From: Halanaerobium sp041694515
GTDB lineage: Bacteria > Bacillota > Halanaerobiia > Halanaerobiales > Halanaerobiaceae
Direction of reading: 5' to 3'
DNA: 64,000 nucleotides
Assembly (NCBI GenBank): GCA_041694515.1
Contig: JASMSZ010000035.1
Coordinates: 1 to 64,000, forward strand
Shown in pieces: positions 1 through 9,222 of the stretch. Both the position numbers and the translations under genes were made by a program. The notes under the pieces were generated by a model. It did no database searches, was not told where the DNA came from, and saw only the letters and a list, made by a program, of their open reading frames with translations. How positions within the stretch are numbered: the first letter of the stretch is position 1; every line of letters starts with the position of its first letter.

Positions 1-662
1 AGTAAAAAGTTGGCTGCTCTTTCCATATCATCTTTAGATGCTACCAGAAAGACCTGATTGCCGGCAAAAATTTCTCTATTTCCCCTGGGTACAATATATC
101 TATCCTGTTTTTTGTCGAATATTCCTGCAATGACACAATTTTCGGGAAAGTTTTTTTGACTTACAATTTCTGAGATTTTCATTCCGGAAATCCTCGAATC
201 AGGTGGAATAGTTAGAATTGAAACCTCAGCTTTACCATCACCAAGTGATGCCACTTTTCGGACATCAGGTTCTTCAATATCTGTAATAAAGCGGTCTACA
301 ATTAACTCCATGGTAGCAGCAATATTTGTTGCTCCAGCCATCTGATAGGCATTTTCGTATTCCGGTTCCCTCATTCTTACCAGAATTTTTTCTACTCCAA
401 AGTTTTTAGCAAGCAGAGAAAAAGATAAATTATCTGCATCATCTCTCATTACTGCGATTGCAACATCACATTTTGCTATACCGGCTTCTTTTAAGATATC
501 AATTCTGGTTGCACTACCCAGTACAGTTACTGCACCATAACGACTATATATTTTTTCAGCAACATTTTGATCTTTTTCTATTACAATAACATCATGTTTT
601 TGAACTAAACTTTTTGTTAAGTTTCTTCCTGCAATACCTCCACCAGCAATAATTATATACAT
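1..662 (-). CDS. trkA: Trk potassium uptake system, TrkA (partial, C-terminus outside window)
   Basis: Cytosolic regulatory subunit that binds NAD(H) or ATP and gates the TrkH potassium channel-like transporter. Reading the minus strand from ATG at 660-662 gives an unbroken frame of about 220 codons running off the window edge. It opens with MYIIIAGGGIAGRNL, a Rossmann glycine motif (residues 7-12), followed by the acidic end of beta-2 (VIVIEKD). This is the first RCK_N domain, then RCK_C-like sequence rich in beta strands; the second half expected for a tandem TrkA lies beyond base 1. A GGAGGT ribosome binding site lies just upstream. It follows trkH with a 36-bp gap, so the two are probably one operon. 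Confidence 0.9.
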   Translation of the reverse strand, partial: MYIIIAGGGIAGRNLTKSLVQKHDVIVIEKDQNVAEKIYSRYGAVTVLGSATRIDILKEAGIAKCDVAIAVMRDDADNLSFSLLAKNFGVEKILVRMREPEYENAYQMAGATNIAATMELIVDRFITDIEEPDVRKVASLGDGKAEVSILTIPPDSRISGMKISEIVSQKNFPENCVIAGIFDKKQDRYIVPRGNREIFAGNQVFLVASKDDMERAANFL

Positions 663-698
663 TTTTTTACCTCCATAGTTAGAGCTTAAATTTATTAT

Positions 699-2189
699 TT
701 ATTCTTCCCAGGCTTTTTTAGTAAATAAAATTATAATCGGCAGAATTTCTAATCTTCCAGCCAGCATCCCAATGATATAAGTTATTTTAATAACGGGGGA
801 GAGAGAGGCCATTTTTTCTACAGAAAAGAAAAATGGTCCTATATTTCCCATAGCGGAAAACATTCCGGAAAACGCCTGCCAGCCGTTAAGATCAGAAAAC
901 ATAGAAGTGATTATGCCGCCAATTATAATTAAAAATAGCCAGAAAGAAAATAAGCCTGTTAATTTATTTATTTCATCATTTTCTATGATACTCTTATCAA
1001 GTGTGACAGGTAAAACGGCATGATTAGGTAAGTATATTTTTTTAACTTCCCGATTAAACAAGCCGCCCAAAATATTCAAACGCATTACCTTAATTCCTCC
1101 AGAAGTGGACCCTACACTACCACCGATTAACATAAACACGATAAATATCTGTCTGGCAGCAGCTGGGAAAAAGCTGGAATTAATATTATGGGTTCCAAAT
1201 CCTGTTGTAGTAATGATAGAAGTAATCTGAAAAATCGTTTTGCGAAAAATTTCTTCAGCCCCAAAATTATTGGCTGTCTTTAAAACTATAATTAAAATAC
1301 TAATAAAAATTGTTGAATATAAAATTAATCGAACAAAAGTTTTTAATTCACTATTCTTTTTAATACTTTCGTAATCTTTAGTAAAAAATCTATAGTGAAG
1401 TAAGAAGTTAACTCCTCCCAGAAACATAAAAAATGTTATTACATATTCAATTAAAATATAATTAGAATATCCACTATCTGCATAATGAGCGATACTGGCA
1501 TCATAGTGAGAAAAACCACCGGTTGATAAAGTGGTAAAACTGTGGGTTAAAGCATCGAAAACAGATAATCCGAGTAAAATTAAGATAATACTCTCCAGCA
1601 GCATAAAACCTAAATAAATCATCCAGAGTATTTTTACAGTTTTAAATACATTAGGTACTGGTCTGGAAACATTAATTTTATGGCTTTCTGCACTAAAAAG
1701 CTGCCAGGTTTCGCCTTTGGCTCTGGTAGAAATTAAAAGAAAAAAAGTTAAAATTCCCAATCCACCTAAAAGCTGCATTAAACTTCTCCAGAAAATTATT
1801 GATTTGGGCATCAAATCCAGACCGGTAAAAACAGTAATTCCAGTAGTAGTAAAGCCGCTAACTGCTTCAAAGAAGGAATCGATAAAAGATTTTTCCATTC
1901 CAATCATAAAGGGAAGAGCACCTAAAATAGAAACAATGATCCAGCCTGCAGCACATAATAACATAGCAGTTGTTAAATCTATGTAAATGTTTTCTGGATC
2001 AGTGGGCAGTTTTAAAATAGTGCCTGTGATTAGAGAAATAATAATAGTATAGTAAAATGCCTGATAAATACTATCTCCATCCTGATAGATAAAGGCAAGA
2101 ACTAATGGAATTACTATAATAAAGCCCATGATAAATGCCAGTATACTTAAAAAGTAGAGGATTGTATTATATTTAGTAGATTTGAGCAA
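699..2189 (-). CDS. trkH: Trk potassium uptake system, membrane subunit TrkH
   Basis: Integral membrane K+ translocating subunit, 496 residues, close to the family length. It shows the fourfold pore-loop layout of the Trk/Ktr/HKT family: SGFTTTGIT (about 111-119), LSTGGFS (221-227), SIITTTGFGT (324-333) and AMGNIGPFFFS (447-456), with hydrophobic membrane helices in between. The glycine of each loop is part of the selectivity filter in this family. AGGAGGT lies upstream of the ATG. It is transcribed before trkA and divergently from dprA. High K+ uptake fits a salt-in halophile, but that link is inference. Confidence 0.94.
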   Translation of the reverse strand: MLKSTKYNTILYFLSILAFIMGFIIVIPLVLAFIYQDGDSIYQAFYYTIIISLITGTILKLPTDPENIYIDLTTAMLLCAAGWIIVSILGALPFMIGMEKSFIDSFFEAVSGFTTTGITVFTGLDLMPKSIIFWRSLMQLLGGLGILTFFLLISTRAKGETWQLFSAESHKINVSRPVPNVFKTVKILWMIYLGFMLLESIILILLGLSVFDALTHSFTTLSTGGFSHYDASIAHYADSGYSNYILIEYVITFFMFLGGVNFLLHYRFFTKDYESIKKNSELKTFVRLILYSTIFISILIIVLKTANNFGAEEIFRKTIFQITSIITTTGFGTHNINSSFFPAAARQIFIVFMLIGGSVGSTSGGIKVMRLNILGGLFNREVKKIYLPNHAVLPVTLDKSIIENDEINKLTGLFSFWLFLIIIGGIITSMFSDLNGWQAFSGMFSAMGNIGPFFFSVEKMASLSPVIKITYIIGMLAGRLEILPIIILFTKKAWEE

Positions 2190-2316
2190 TAAATTTACCT
2201 CCTTAATTGTTAAAGCTAATTTATGAATAACTTCTATTAGTTATATATTCAAGAACAATCTATCATTTCCTGTATTAGCCAGAAAATTCAAGTGAATAAT
2301 GTGAGTAAATTAAAAT

Positions 2317-2345
2317 TTGCTTTTAACAAAATTTGGATATATAAT
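2317..2345 (+). promoter_or_regulatory. Sigma-A-type promoter for dprA
   Basis: TTGCTT (2317-2322), 17-bp spacer, TATAAT (2340-2345), about 25 bp before the dprA start. It lies in the divergent region between trkH and dprA. I found no equally good promoter for trkH on the other strand. Confidence 0.6.
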
Positions 2346-2370
2346 ATAATTAAAATTAAGGAGGTAAATT

Positions 2371-3513
2371 ATGGATATAAACGAGTTGGTAATAATTTTC
2401 TTAAATCAGTTAAGTGGATTTGGTCCCAGAACGATTATTGATTTAATAAACAAACTGAACAAACTAGAAGAAATGTGGTCTTTAAATAAACAGCAGCTAA
2501 AAAATCTGGGTTTAACAAATTTTAAGATAAAAAACTTTAATGATCATAAAAAGGATTTTAAGCCCCGGGAGATTGAAGCTGAGTTAAAAAAAGAGAATAT
2601 TAATTATCTTACATTATATAATGATCGATATCCGGGTAGTTTAAAAGATATTTATGATCCTCCACCTGTTATTTTTTATAAAGGCTGCTTAAACTTTCAG
2701 CTGCCTGCTGTTGCAATTATAGGTTCCAGAAATTCAACCCTTTATGGTCGAAAAATCGCAGGCAAAACTGCTTCAGAGCTGGCTAAAAAAGGTGTAAATA
2801 TTATTAGTGGTCTGGCCAGGGGGATTGACAGCACTGCTCATCAGGGAGCATTAGCAGCAGATGGTGGAATTACTACAGCAGTTTTGGGGAATGGCTTTAA
2901 TTATCTCTATCCCTCTCAGAATAAATTGCTATCTCAAAAAATAATTGATCGAGGTCTAATGTTAACAGAATTTAACGCGGGAGTTGCTCCCCGGGCTAAT
3001 AATTTCCCCAGAAGAAACAGAATTATAAGCGGACTCTCCGATTTGATTTTAGTAGTTGAGGCTGGAGCCAGGAGTGGAACTCTAATTACTGTTGATTATG
3101 CTCTGGAACAGGGAAAAGATATTATGGCTGTACCAGGAAATATTGACCGCCCTAATTCAGTTGGCTGTAATAGACTGATCAAAAAAGGGGCAGCAATTTT
3201 TACAAAAGTAAGTGATATTATAGATTATTTAAGTAGATATTTGCAGAAAAATAAAGAACAGAATGAATTTGTGGAAACTGATGAATTATCCAATAAAGTT
3301 TATCCCAGCCTTAACTCAGATGAAATTAAAATCCTAAAACTCTTTCAACATGAGATTGAAATATACTATAATGATCTGGTTAGATTGAGTAATTTGACTT
3401 CAGAAAAAGTTGATCAAATACTGGTAAAATTAGAGTTAATGAATCTTATAATTCGCTTAAAAGGGAAAAAATATCAATTTAAGGGTTTACAAAATCTCCT
3501 TAAACCAATATAA
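2371..3513 (+). CDS. dprA: DNA-processing protein DprA (Smf)
   Basis: Single-stranded DNA binding protein that loads RecA on incoming DNA during natural transformation; widely conserved even in bacteria not known to be competent. 380 residues. The N-terminus has a helix-hairpin-helix-like stretch (LSGFGPRTIIDLINK). The central Rossmann-like domain carries GSRNSTLYGRKIAGK and the family motif SGLARGIDSTAH (about 146-157), then the nucleotide-contact region NFPRRNRIISGLS. A C-terminal DprA winged-helix region follows (about 310-375). Start ATG has GGAGGT 5 bp upstream. It leads a dprA-smg-topA cluster, an order also known from other bacteria. Confidence 0.95.
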   Translation: MDINELVIIFLNQLSGFGPRTIIDLINKLNKLEEMWSLNKQQLKNLGLTNFKIKNFNDHKKDFKPREIEAELKKENINYLTLYNDRYPGSLKDIYDPPPVIFYKGCLNFQLPAVAIIGSRNSTLYGRKIAGKTASELAKKGVNIISGLARGIDSTAHQGALAADGGITTAVLGNGFNYLYPSQNKLLSQKIIDRGLMLTEFNAGVAPRANNFPRRNRIISGLSDLILVVEAGARSGTLITVDYALEQGKDIMAVPGNIDRPNSVGCNRLIKKGAAIFTKVSDIIDYLSRYLQKNKEQNEFVETDELSNKVYPSLNSDEIKILKLFQHEIEIYYNDLVRLSNLTSEKVDQILVKLELMNLIIRLKGKKYQFKGLQNLLKPI

Positions 3514-3577
3514 TAATATACTAGTTAAAGATTTTTTTATGATAGGGAGGCCTAATCGGCAGAAATGCCAGAATAAT

Positions 3578-4066
3578 ATGAATAAAAAAGTTATAGAAAT
3601 CTTAAGTATTCTTATCCATAAAATGCTGAATGATGAGGATCTCTGGCGGAAACAGGAAGATGTTATAATTGAATTAGAAGACCAGGGTTATACAATTGAA
3701 AATATTAGTGAAGCATTTGAAGTTATATTTAGTGAAGTGATTTCTGTTGAAGATCGTGATTTTTATATTGATTATGAGATGCCAAGTGGTTATAATAGAG
3801 TTTTTACTAAAGTAGAAAATTTTTATTTTAGTAATGAAATTAAAGCTATAATTTATAAATTGAATGGACTTGGTATTTTATCGGCAGATGAACTAGAAAT
3901 TATTATTTATAGAATGATGCAGATTGCAAGTGTTGATGATTTAAAAGCTGATCTGGTCTGGGATATTATTAATGATGTTGTAGATGATTCAGAATTAATG
4001 CTGACGATTTCAGCTGAGATTAATGAATTTGACAGCAATCTTTTAAAACAACAGAGAGTAAACTAA
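3578..4066 (+). CDS. smg: Smg family protein (DUF494)
   Basis: Small acidic protein of the Smg/DUF494 family, found next to dprA/smf and topA in many genomes; its biochemical role is not established. I choose ATG 3578 (162 residues, MNKKVIEILSILIHKML) because the family begins at this point. An earlier in-frame ATG at 3539 would add 13 unlikely residues and has no good ribosome binding site. The only strong Shine-Dalgarno is GGGAGG at 3545-3550. It is 27 bp from the chosen start, with a GGCA-GAAA-TGCC hairpin (3558-3569) between. Many acidic residues and predicted helices; no catalytic motif seen. Confidence 0.8.
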   Translation: MNKKVIEILSILIHKMLNDEDLWRKQEDVIIELEDQGYTIENISEAFEVIFSEVISVEDRDFYIDYEMPSGYNRVFTKVENFYFSNEIKAIIYKLNGLGILSADELEIIIYRMMQIASVDDLKADLVWDIINDVVDDSELMLTISAEINEFDSNLLKQQRVN

Positions 4067-4090
4067 AGGTTTACTGGAGGTATCAATTTA

Positions 4091-6169
4091 ATGGCAAAGA
4101 AAAAGAAGAATTTAGTAATTGTAGAGTCACCTGCAAAGGCAAAGACAATTAAGAAGTTTTTAGGCAGAAATTATAAAGTTGAAGCATCAATGGGTCATGT
4201 CCGTGATTTACCAAAAAGTAAATTGGGAATAGACCTAGAAAATGATTTTGAACCAAATTATATAACTATTCGGGGAAAGGGAAAAACTTTAAGTAAATTA
4301 AGAAAAGCAGCCAAAAAAAGTGAGGATGTTTTCCTTGCAACTGACCCTGATAGAGAAGGGGAAGCTATTTCCTGGCATTTAGCTTATGCCTTAAAATTAT
4401 CTGATGAGGATAATAATAGAATAGAATTTAATGAAATAACTAAAACTGCAATTCAGAATGCAATTAAAAACCCACGCACAATAAATAAAAATCTGGTAGA
4501 TGCCCAGCAGGCCCGGAGATTGCTGGATCGTCTGGTGGGATATCGCTTAAGTCCTCTGTTATGGAAAAAAGTACGCAAAGGCTTAAGTGCCGGTAGAGTA
4601 CAGACTGTTGCAGTTAAAATAATCTGTGAGAGAGAAGAAGAAATCAGAAATTTTGATGAGGAAGAATACTGGAGTCTGGAAGTTGATTTAAAAAATGAAA
4701 AAGACGAAAAATTAAAGGCAGATTTATACAGAATTAATAATAAAAAGTTTAAGATAGAGAGTAAAGAAGAAGTTGATCAGGTTATTACTGATATCAAAGG
4801 TCAGGATTTTGAAATAATTAAAGTAAAAAAACGTAAAAGAAGAAGAAATCCTAAGTCACCATTTACAACTTCCACTTTACAGCAGCGGGCTTCTAATAAA
4901 CTTAATTATACTGCTAAAAAGACAATGTATCTGGCTCAGCAGTTATATGAAGGTATAGATATTGGAAGTTCAGGTACAGTTGGTCTGATTTCCTATATCA
5001 GAACAGACAGTACCAGACTTTCTAATGAGGCAAAAAACGGTGCTAAAGATTACATTCTAAATAAATATGGAGACAAATTTTTGAAAAGTTCAAAGAAAAA
5101 ATCGAAGCAGAATTCCAATACTCAGGATGCACATGAGGCTATCAGGCCTACTGATACTCAAAGAACACCTGAGAAAATGAAAAAACATTTATCCAAAGAT
5201 CAGTATAAATTATATGATCTAATCTGGAAAAGATTTGTTGCCAGTCAGATGAGTCCGGCTCTTTACGAAAGTATTTCTGCCCAGTTTAAGGTTGGAGAAA
5301 AATATAAGTTCAGAGTTAGCGGTTCTCGCCTCTTATTCCCCGGCCATTTAATTTTAACTGGGAAAGCAAAAGAAGATGATATTGACCTTCCAGTTTTAAA
5401 AAAGGGAGATAAATACAGTTTATTAAAAACAAATCCTGAACAGCATTTTACAACTCCTCCTCCCAGATATTCGGAGGCTACACTTGTAAAAACTCTAGAA
5501 GAAGAAGGAATTGGTCGTCCGAGTACCTATGCTCCAACATTATCTACAATAGAGTCCCGGGATTATGTAGAAAAAGAAGGCCGCTATTTTAAACCAACAG
5601 AACTTGGGGAAACTGTAACTGAACTATTAACTGATTATTTTCCTGATGTAACTGACGTTGAATTTACAGCAGGATTAGAAAAAAGACTGGATGAAATAGA
5701 AAAAGGGAATGAAGACTGGAAAAAAATATTGAGAGATTTTTATGAATCATTTTATCAGCGTCTGGAAAATGCAAGAGAAAATATGGAGAGTGTTCAGATT
5801 GTTGAAGAAACTGATGAAGTCTGTGAAAAATGCGGTAGTCCAATGGTAGTTAAGTACGGCCGTTATGGTAAATTTCTAGCCTGCTCCAGTTACCCTGAAT
5901 GTAAAAACACCAAACCATATTTAATTAAAACTGGTGTTGACTGTCCGGAATGTGATGATGGCGAGATCATAGAAAGAACTTCTAAAAAAGGGAGAACTTT
6001 TTATGGATGCAGTAATTATCCAGACTGTAACTTTATGAACTGGAATAAACCAGTTAAAAAACCATGTCCTGAATGCGGCAGTTTAATGGTTGAAAAAACA
6101 ACTAAAGCTAAAGGAAAACACTATAAATGTACCAATAAAGAATGTGGACATACTGAAAAAGCAGAATAA
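4091..6169 (+). CDS. topA: DNA topoisomerase I (type IA)
   Basis: Relaxes negatively supercoiled DNA by cutting and resealing one strand through a 5'-phosphotyrosine. 692 residues, normal for Firmicute TopA. The Toprim domain starts at LVIVESPAKAKTIKKFLG and holds the metal-binding TDPDREGEA motif. RRLLDRLVGYRLSPLLWKK follows. The catalytic tyrosine is in SYIRTDSTRLS (about residue 300). The C-terminus has three tetracysteine zinc ribbons: CEKCGSPM...CSSYPEC, CPECDDGE...CSNYPDC and CPECGSLM...CTNKEC. ATG is preceded by CTGGAGGT. A hairpin terminator follows, so dprA-smg-topA probably forms one transcript. Confidence 0.97.
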   Translation: MAKKKKNLVIVESPAKAKTIKKFLGRNYKVEASMGHVRDLPKSKLGIDLENDFEPNYITIRGKGKTLSKLRKAAKKSEDVFLATDPDREGEAISWHLAYALKLSDEDNNRIEFNEITKTAIQNAIKNPRTINKNLVDAQQARRLLDRLVGYRLSPLLWKKVRKGLSAGRVQTVAVKIICEREEEIRNFDEEEYWSLEVDLKNEKDEKLKADLYRINNKKFKIESKEEVDQVITDIKGQDFEIIKVKKRKRRRNPKSPFTTSTLQQRASNKLNYTAKKTMYLAQQLYEGIDIGSSGTVGLISYIRTDSTRLSNEAKNGAKDYILNKYGDKFLKSSKKKSKQNSNTQDAHEAIRPTDTQRTPEKMKKHLSKDQYKLYDLIWKRFVASQMSPALYESISAQFKVGEKYKFRVSGSRLLFPGHLILTGKAKEDDIDLPVLKKGDKYSLLKTNPEQHFTTPPPRYSEATLVKTLEEEGIGRPSTYAPTLSTIESRDYVEKEGRYFKPTELGETVTELLTDYFPDVTDVEFTAGLEKRLDEIEKGNEDWKKILRDFYESFYQRLENARENMESVQIVEETDEVCEKCGSPMVVKYGRYGKFLACSSYPECKNTKPYLIKTGVDCPECDDGEIIERTSKKGRTFYGCSNYPDCNFMNWNKPVKKPCPECGSLMVEKTTKAKGKHYKCTNKECGHTEKAE

Positions 6170-6182
6170 TATTTATTTATCT

Positions 6183-6230
6183 GGCTTTCTTCAAATTTTA
6201 AGTAATTTAAATTTGAAGGAAGCCTTTAAA
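6183..6230 (+). terminator. Terminator-like hairpin after topA
   Basis: Arms 6183-6198 (GGCTTTCTTCAAATTT) and 6209-6224 pair over 16 bp with one G-U wobble, with a 10-base loop. The downstream T tract is short, so termination strength is uncertain. Confidence 0.6.
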
Positions 6231-6341
6231 ATCAGTTCAAGAAAGCGTTTACAATAATAATTTTAACTAATAAAATTAAACGCTAAAATATGTAAAAAGA
6301 TTAGAATATGGTTAAAATATTGTGAAATTAAGAGCATTAAC

Positions 6342-6371
6342 TTGACATTTTTGATCTTTTCATGGTAATAT
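6342..6371 (+). promoter_or_regulatory. Sigma-A-type promoter for hslV-hslU-codY
   Basis: Consensus TTGACA (6342-6347), 18-bp spacer, TAATAT (6366-6371), 76 bp before hslV. No other strong promoter is visible before hslU or codY. The region 6231-6341 shows nothing else I can assign. Confidence 0.7.
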
Positions 6372-6447
6372 AAACAAAATAGATTAAAATATTTTGAATC
6401 ATGTGACAATTTAAAAATATAAGATTATAAGTAAAGGAGGTTCTAAA

Positions 6448-7017
6448 TTGTCAATTACAGATTTCGAAGCAACTACTATAGTTGCAGTAAAACATAATGG
6501 TTGTATGGCCCTGGCTGGAGACGGACAGGTAACTCTGGGTAATACAGTTATGAAAAGTACAGCCAAAAAAGTCAGAAGATTATATAATGGTGAAATTTTA
6601 GCTGGATTCGCCGGTACATCTGCAGATGCTTTTACTCTTTTTGAAAAATTTGAGGGTAAATTGGAAGAGTATCACGGAAGTCTGCAGAGGGCAGCAGTTG
6701 AGCTGGCCAAAGAATGGCGGACAGATAAAATTTTAAGAAAACTTGAAGCTTTGCTAATTGTTGCAAATCTGGAGGAAATCCTTATTATTTCAGGTAATGG
6801 TGATGTGATTGAACCTGATGGCAGGATTACTGCTATTGGTTCTGGTGGCCCTTATGCAAGAGCGGCTGCAATAGCATTATCAAATCATGGCCAAAGCCTG
6901 AATGCCGGGGATATCGCCAGTGAAGCACTCAAAATAGCGGCTTCTATTTGTATTTATACTAACGAAAATATTACTTTAGAGGAGATAAATGGAGGTGAGT
7001 CTGAAGCAGGTGAATAA
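6448..7017 (+). CDS. hslV: ATP-dependent protease, peptidase subunit HslV (ClpQ)
   Basis: Proteolytic dodecamer that works with the HslU ATPase to degrade proteins in the cytosol. 189 residues with the N-terminal nucleophile hydrolase fold. The catalytic threonine stretch TTIVAV begins at residue 9, after MSITDFEA, and GDGQVTLG and the IGSGG loop follow. TTG start with AAAGGAGG 8 bp upstream. Some Firmicutes such as B. subtilis (MSSFHATTIF) also carry a short leader before the threonine. Whether this leader is removed or the serine acts is not shown by sequence. First gene of hslV-hslU-codY; hslU overlaps its 3' end. Confidence 0.95.
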   Translation: MSITDFEATTIVAVKHNGCMALAGDGQVTLGNTVMKSTAKKVRRLYNGEILAGFAGTSADAFTLFEKFEGKLEEYHGSLQRAAVELAKEWRTDKILRKLEALLIVANLEEILIISGNGDVIEPDGRITAIGSGGPYARAAAIALSNHGQSLNAGDIASEALKIAASICIYTNENITLEEINGGESEAGE

Positions 7018-8386
7018 TCAATTAACCCCAAAAGAAATTGTTGCTGAATTGGATAAATATATAATTGGACAGGAAAAAGCAAAGAAATCAGTAGCTATTG
7101 CCTTAAGAAATAGGTATAGAAGAAAACTGGTTAAAGATGAGATGAAAGATGAGATTATTCCGAAAAACATTCTGATGATTGGACCAACTGGTGTTGGCAA
7201 AACTGAGATTGCTCGCAGACTTGCTAAAATTGCCAGAGCACCTTTTATCAAAATAGAAGTAACTAAGTTTACTGAAGTAGGTTATGTAGGTCGTGATGTG
7301 GAATCGATGATTAGAGATCTTACAGAATCGGCAATTAGAATGGTCAAAGGAGCTAAAATGGAAGAAGTTGAAATCGAGGCTGAGAAACAGGCAATTCAGC
7401 GGATTGTAGACCATATGCTTCCCGGTAAAAAGAAAAACAAAGATGATTACTATTCTAATCTGGTCGATGATATCAATAAAAAAACAGATGATGTAGATGA
7501 ACGGATTGCTGCCAGAAAAAAACGGATGTACCAGAGAATTAAAGATGGTAAGCTGGATGATCAAAAAATAGAAATTGAAGTAGAAGAAAATAATACTCAA
7601 ATGATGGATGTCTTCTCCGGTTCCGGAGTTGAAGAAATGGGTATTAATTTTAAAGATATGCTGGGAAATATTTTCCCAAATAAAAAACAGAAGAAAAAAG
7701 TAACTATTGCTCAGGCTAAAGAAATGCTCAGAGACGAAGAAGCTCAAAAATTAATTGACATGGATCAGGTTAAGTCAGAAGCGATAAAAACAGTTGAGGA
7801 AGATGGAATAATCTTTTTAGATGAAATAGATAAGATAGCAGGGAGAGAATCAGGATCCGGTCCTGAAGTTTCAAGACAGGGTGTACAAAGAGATATTCTA
7901 CCGATTGTTGAAGGCTCAACTGTAAGTACCAAACATGGTTCGGTGAAAACTGATCATATTTTGTTTATTGCTGCAGGAGCATTTCATGTTTCTTCCCCAG
8001 CAGACTTAATACCAGAGCTTCAGGGTAGATTTCCCCTGAGAGTCAATTTAGACAGCCTCAGCCGAGATAATTTTAAGGATATACTGCTGCTGCCACAGAA
8101 CTCTCTGGTTAAACAGTACAAGGCATTATTAGAGACTGAGGGTATAAAGATTAACTTTACTGAAGATGCTATAGAAGAAATATCCAGTTTTGCTTATGAT
8201 ATTAACGAAGAAACTGAAAATATCGGAGCCAGAAGGCTGCATACAATAATGGAAAAATTATTGGAGGATCTTTCTTTTGAAGCACCAACTTTAGCTGAAC
8301 AGGAAATTGAAATTGATGTAGATTATGTTAATGATAAATTGAAAGATGTTGTAGCAAATAAAGACTTAAGTAAATATATTTTATAA
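7010..8386 (+). CDS. hslU: ATP-dependent protease, ATPase subunit HslU (ClpY)
   Basis: AAA+ unfoldase that feeds substrates to HslV. I prefer GTG 7010 (458 residues, starting MNNQLTPKEIVAELDKYIIG) because family members begin there and GGAGGTG lies 12 bp upstream. ATG 6989 (465 residues) is also possible, since it has GAGGAG before it. Walker A GPTGVGKT, VGYVGRDVE pore loop (GYVG), a long I-domain (about 110-240), Walker B GIIFLDEIDKI, and the sensor region GARRLHTIMEKLLEDLSF. The C-terminus ends LSKYIL, the hydrophobic tail that docks into HslV. Overlaps hslV by 8 bp, indicating translational coupling. Confidence 0.96.
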   Translation: MNNQLTPKEIVAELDKYIIGQEKAKKSVAIALRNRYRRKLVKDEMKDEIIPKNILMIGPTGVGKTEIARRLAKIARAPFIKIEVTKFTEVGYVGRDVESMIRDLTESAIRMVKGAKMEEVEIEAEKQAIQRIVDHMLPGKKKNKDDYYSNLVDDINKKTDDVDERIAARKKRMYQRIKDGKLDDQKIEIEVEENNTQMMDVFSGSGVEEMGINFKDMLGNIFPNKKQKKKVTIAQAKEMLRDEEAQKLIDMDQVKSEAIKTVEEDGIIFLDEIDKIAGRESGSGPEVSRQGVQRDILPIVEGSTVSTKHGSVKTDHILFIAAGAFHVSSPADLIPELQGRFPLRVNLDSLSRDNFKDILLLPQNSLVKQYKALLETEGIKINFTEDAIEEISSFAYDINEETENIGARRLHTIMEKLLEDLSFEAPTLAEQEIEIDVDYVNDKLKDVVANKDLSKYIL

Positions 8387-8415
8387 TTTCAAAACAGAAA
8401 ATGGAGGAGATTGAA

Positions 8416-9198
8416 ATGGGTAGTTTATTAGAAAAAAGCCGAAAGATTAATCGATTATTACAGAGAACAGGTGGGAATGCAGTAGATTTTTCCGATATGG
8501 CTTATGTTTTAAAAGAGGCTGTAAGGTGTAATGTATATGTGGCCAGCAAAAAAGGGAAAATTTTAGGTTATAGTCTTCTTGATGATTTTGAATGTGAGAT
8601 TATGGAAGAAAAAGTTATTGATCTGGGAGCATTTCCAGAGGAATATAATAATGGTTTACTAAGAATTAGGGAGACCAGGTCTAATATTGAACAAAAAGAT
8701 GGCAAGTGTGTTTTTGCTGATGGTGAAGACTGCTTATTTGAAGATAAATTAACAACTATAGTTCCAGTTATTGGTGGAGGAGATAGACTGGGAACTTTAG
8801 TTTTAGCTCGTTATGGATCACCATTTGATGATGAAGATTTAGTATTAGCAGAATATGGAGCTTCAGTTGTAGGAATGGAAATTTTGCGTTCCCGCAGTGA
8901 GAGAATAGAAAAAGAAGCCCGCAAAAAAGCAGCAGTTCAAATAGCGATTGATACTTTATCTTATTCTGAATTAGAGGCTATTGAACATATTTTTGAAGAA
9001 TTAGATGGAGAAGAAGGTCTATTAGTAGCAAGTAAAGTAGCGGATAGAGTAGGTATAACCAGATCTGTTATTGTAAATGCTTTACGAAAATTTGAGAGTG
9101 CTGGTGTAATTGAATCACGTTCGTTAGGAATGAAGGGAACATATATTAAAGTCCTTAATGATAATCTATTAGATGAATTAGAAAAGGTTAAAGGATAA
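8416..9198 (+). CDS. codY: GTP- and branched-chain amino acid-sensing repressor CodY
   Basis: Global regulator that represses nutrient-stress genes when isoleucine/valine and GTP are plentiful. ATG 8416 (MGSLLEKSRKINRLLQ, 260 residues) matches CodY N-termini and has GGAGG 8 bp upstream; an earlier in-frame ATG at 8401 lies inside the ribosome binding region. N-terminal GAF ligand domain (about 1-150; LTTIVPVIGGGDRLGTLVL, AEYGASVVGMEILR). The C-terminal winged helix is nearly identical to other CodY proteins: LSYSELEAIEHIFEELDG, ADRVGITRSVIVNALRKFES, GVIESRSLGMKGTYIKVLN. Last gene of the hsl operon, as in Bacillus, and followed by a terminator. Confidence 0.97.
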   Translation: MGSLLEKSRKINRLLQRTGGNAVDFSDMAYVLKEAVRCNVYVASKKGKILGYSLLDDFECEIMEEKVIDLGAFPEEYNNGLLRIRETRSNIEQKDGKCVFADGEDCLFEDKLTTIVPVIGGGDRLGTLVLARYGSPFDDEDLVLAEYGASVVGMEILRSRSERIEKEARKKAAVQIAIDTLSYSELEAIEHIFEELDGEEGLLVASKVADRVGITRSVIVNALRKFESAGVIESRSLGMKGTYIKVLNDNLLDELEKVKG

Positions 9199-9222
9199 TT
9201 TTGGTAATTAGGTTGATTTTGC

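Noticed and set aside
7103..7747. 214-codon open frame on the minus strand inside hslU
   Set aside because: Lies fully opposite a convincing hslU; composition is Phe/Ile/Ser-rich as expected of an antisense shadow, with no ribosome binding site.
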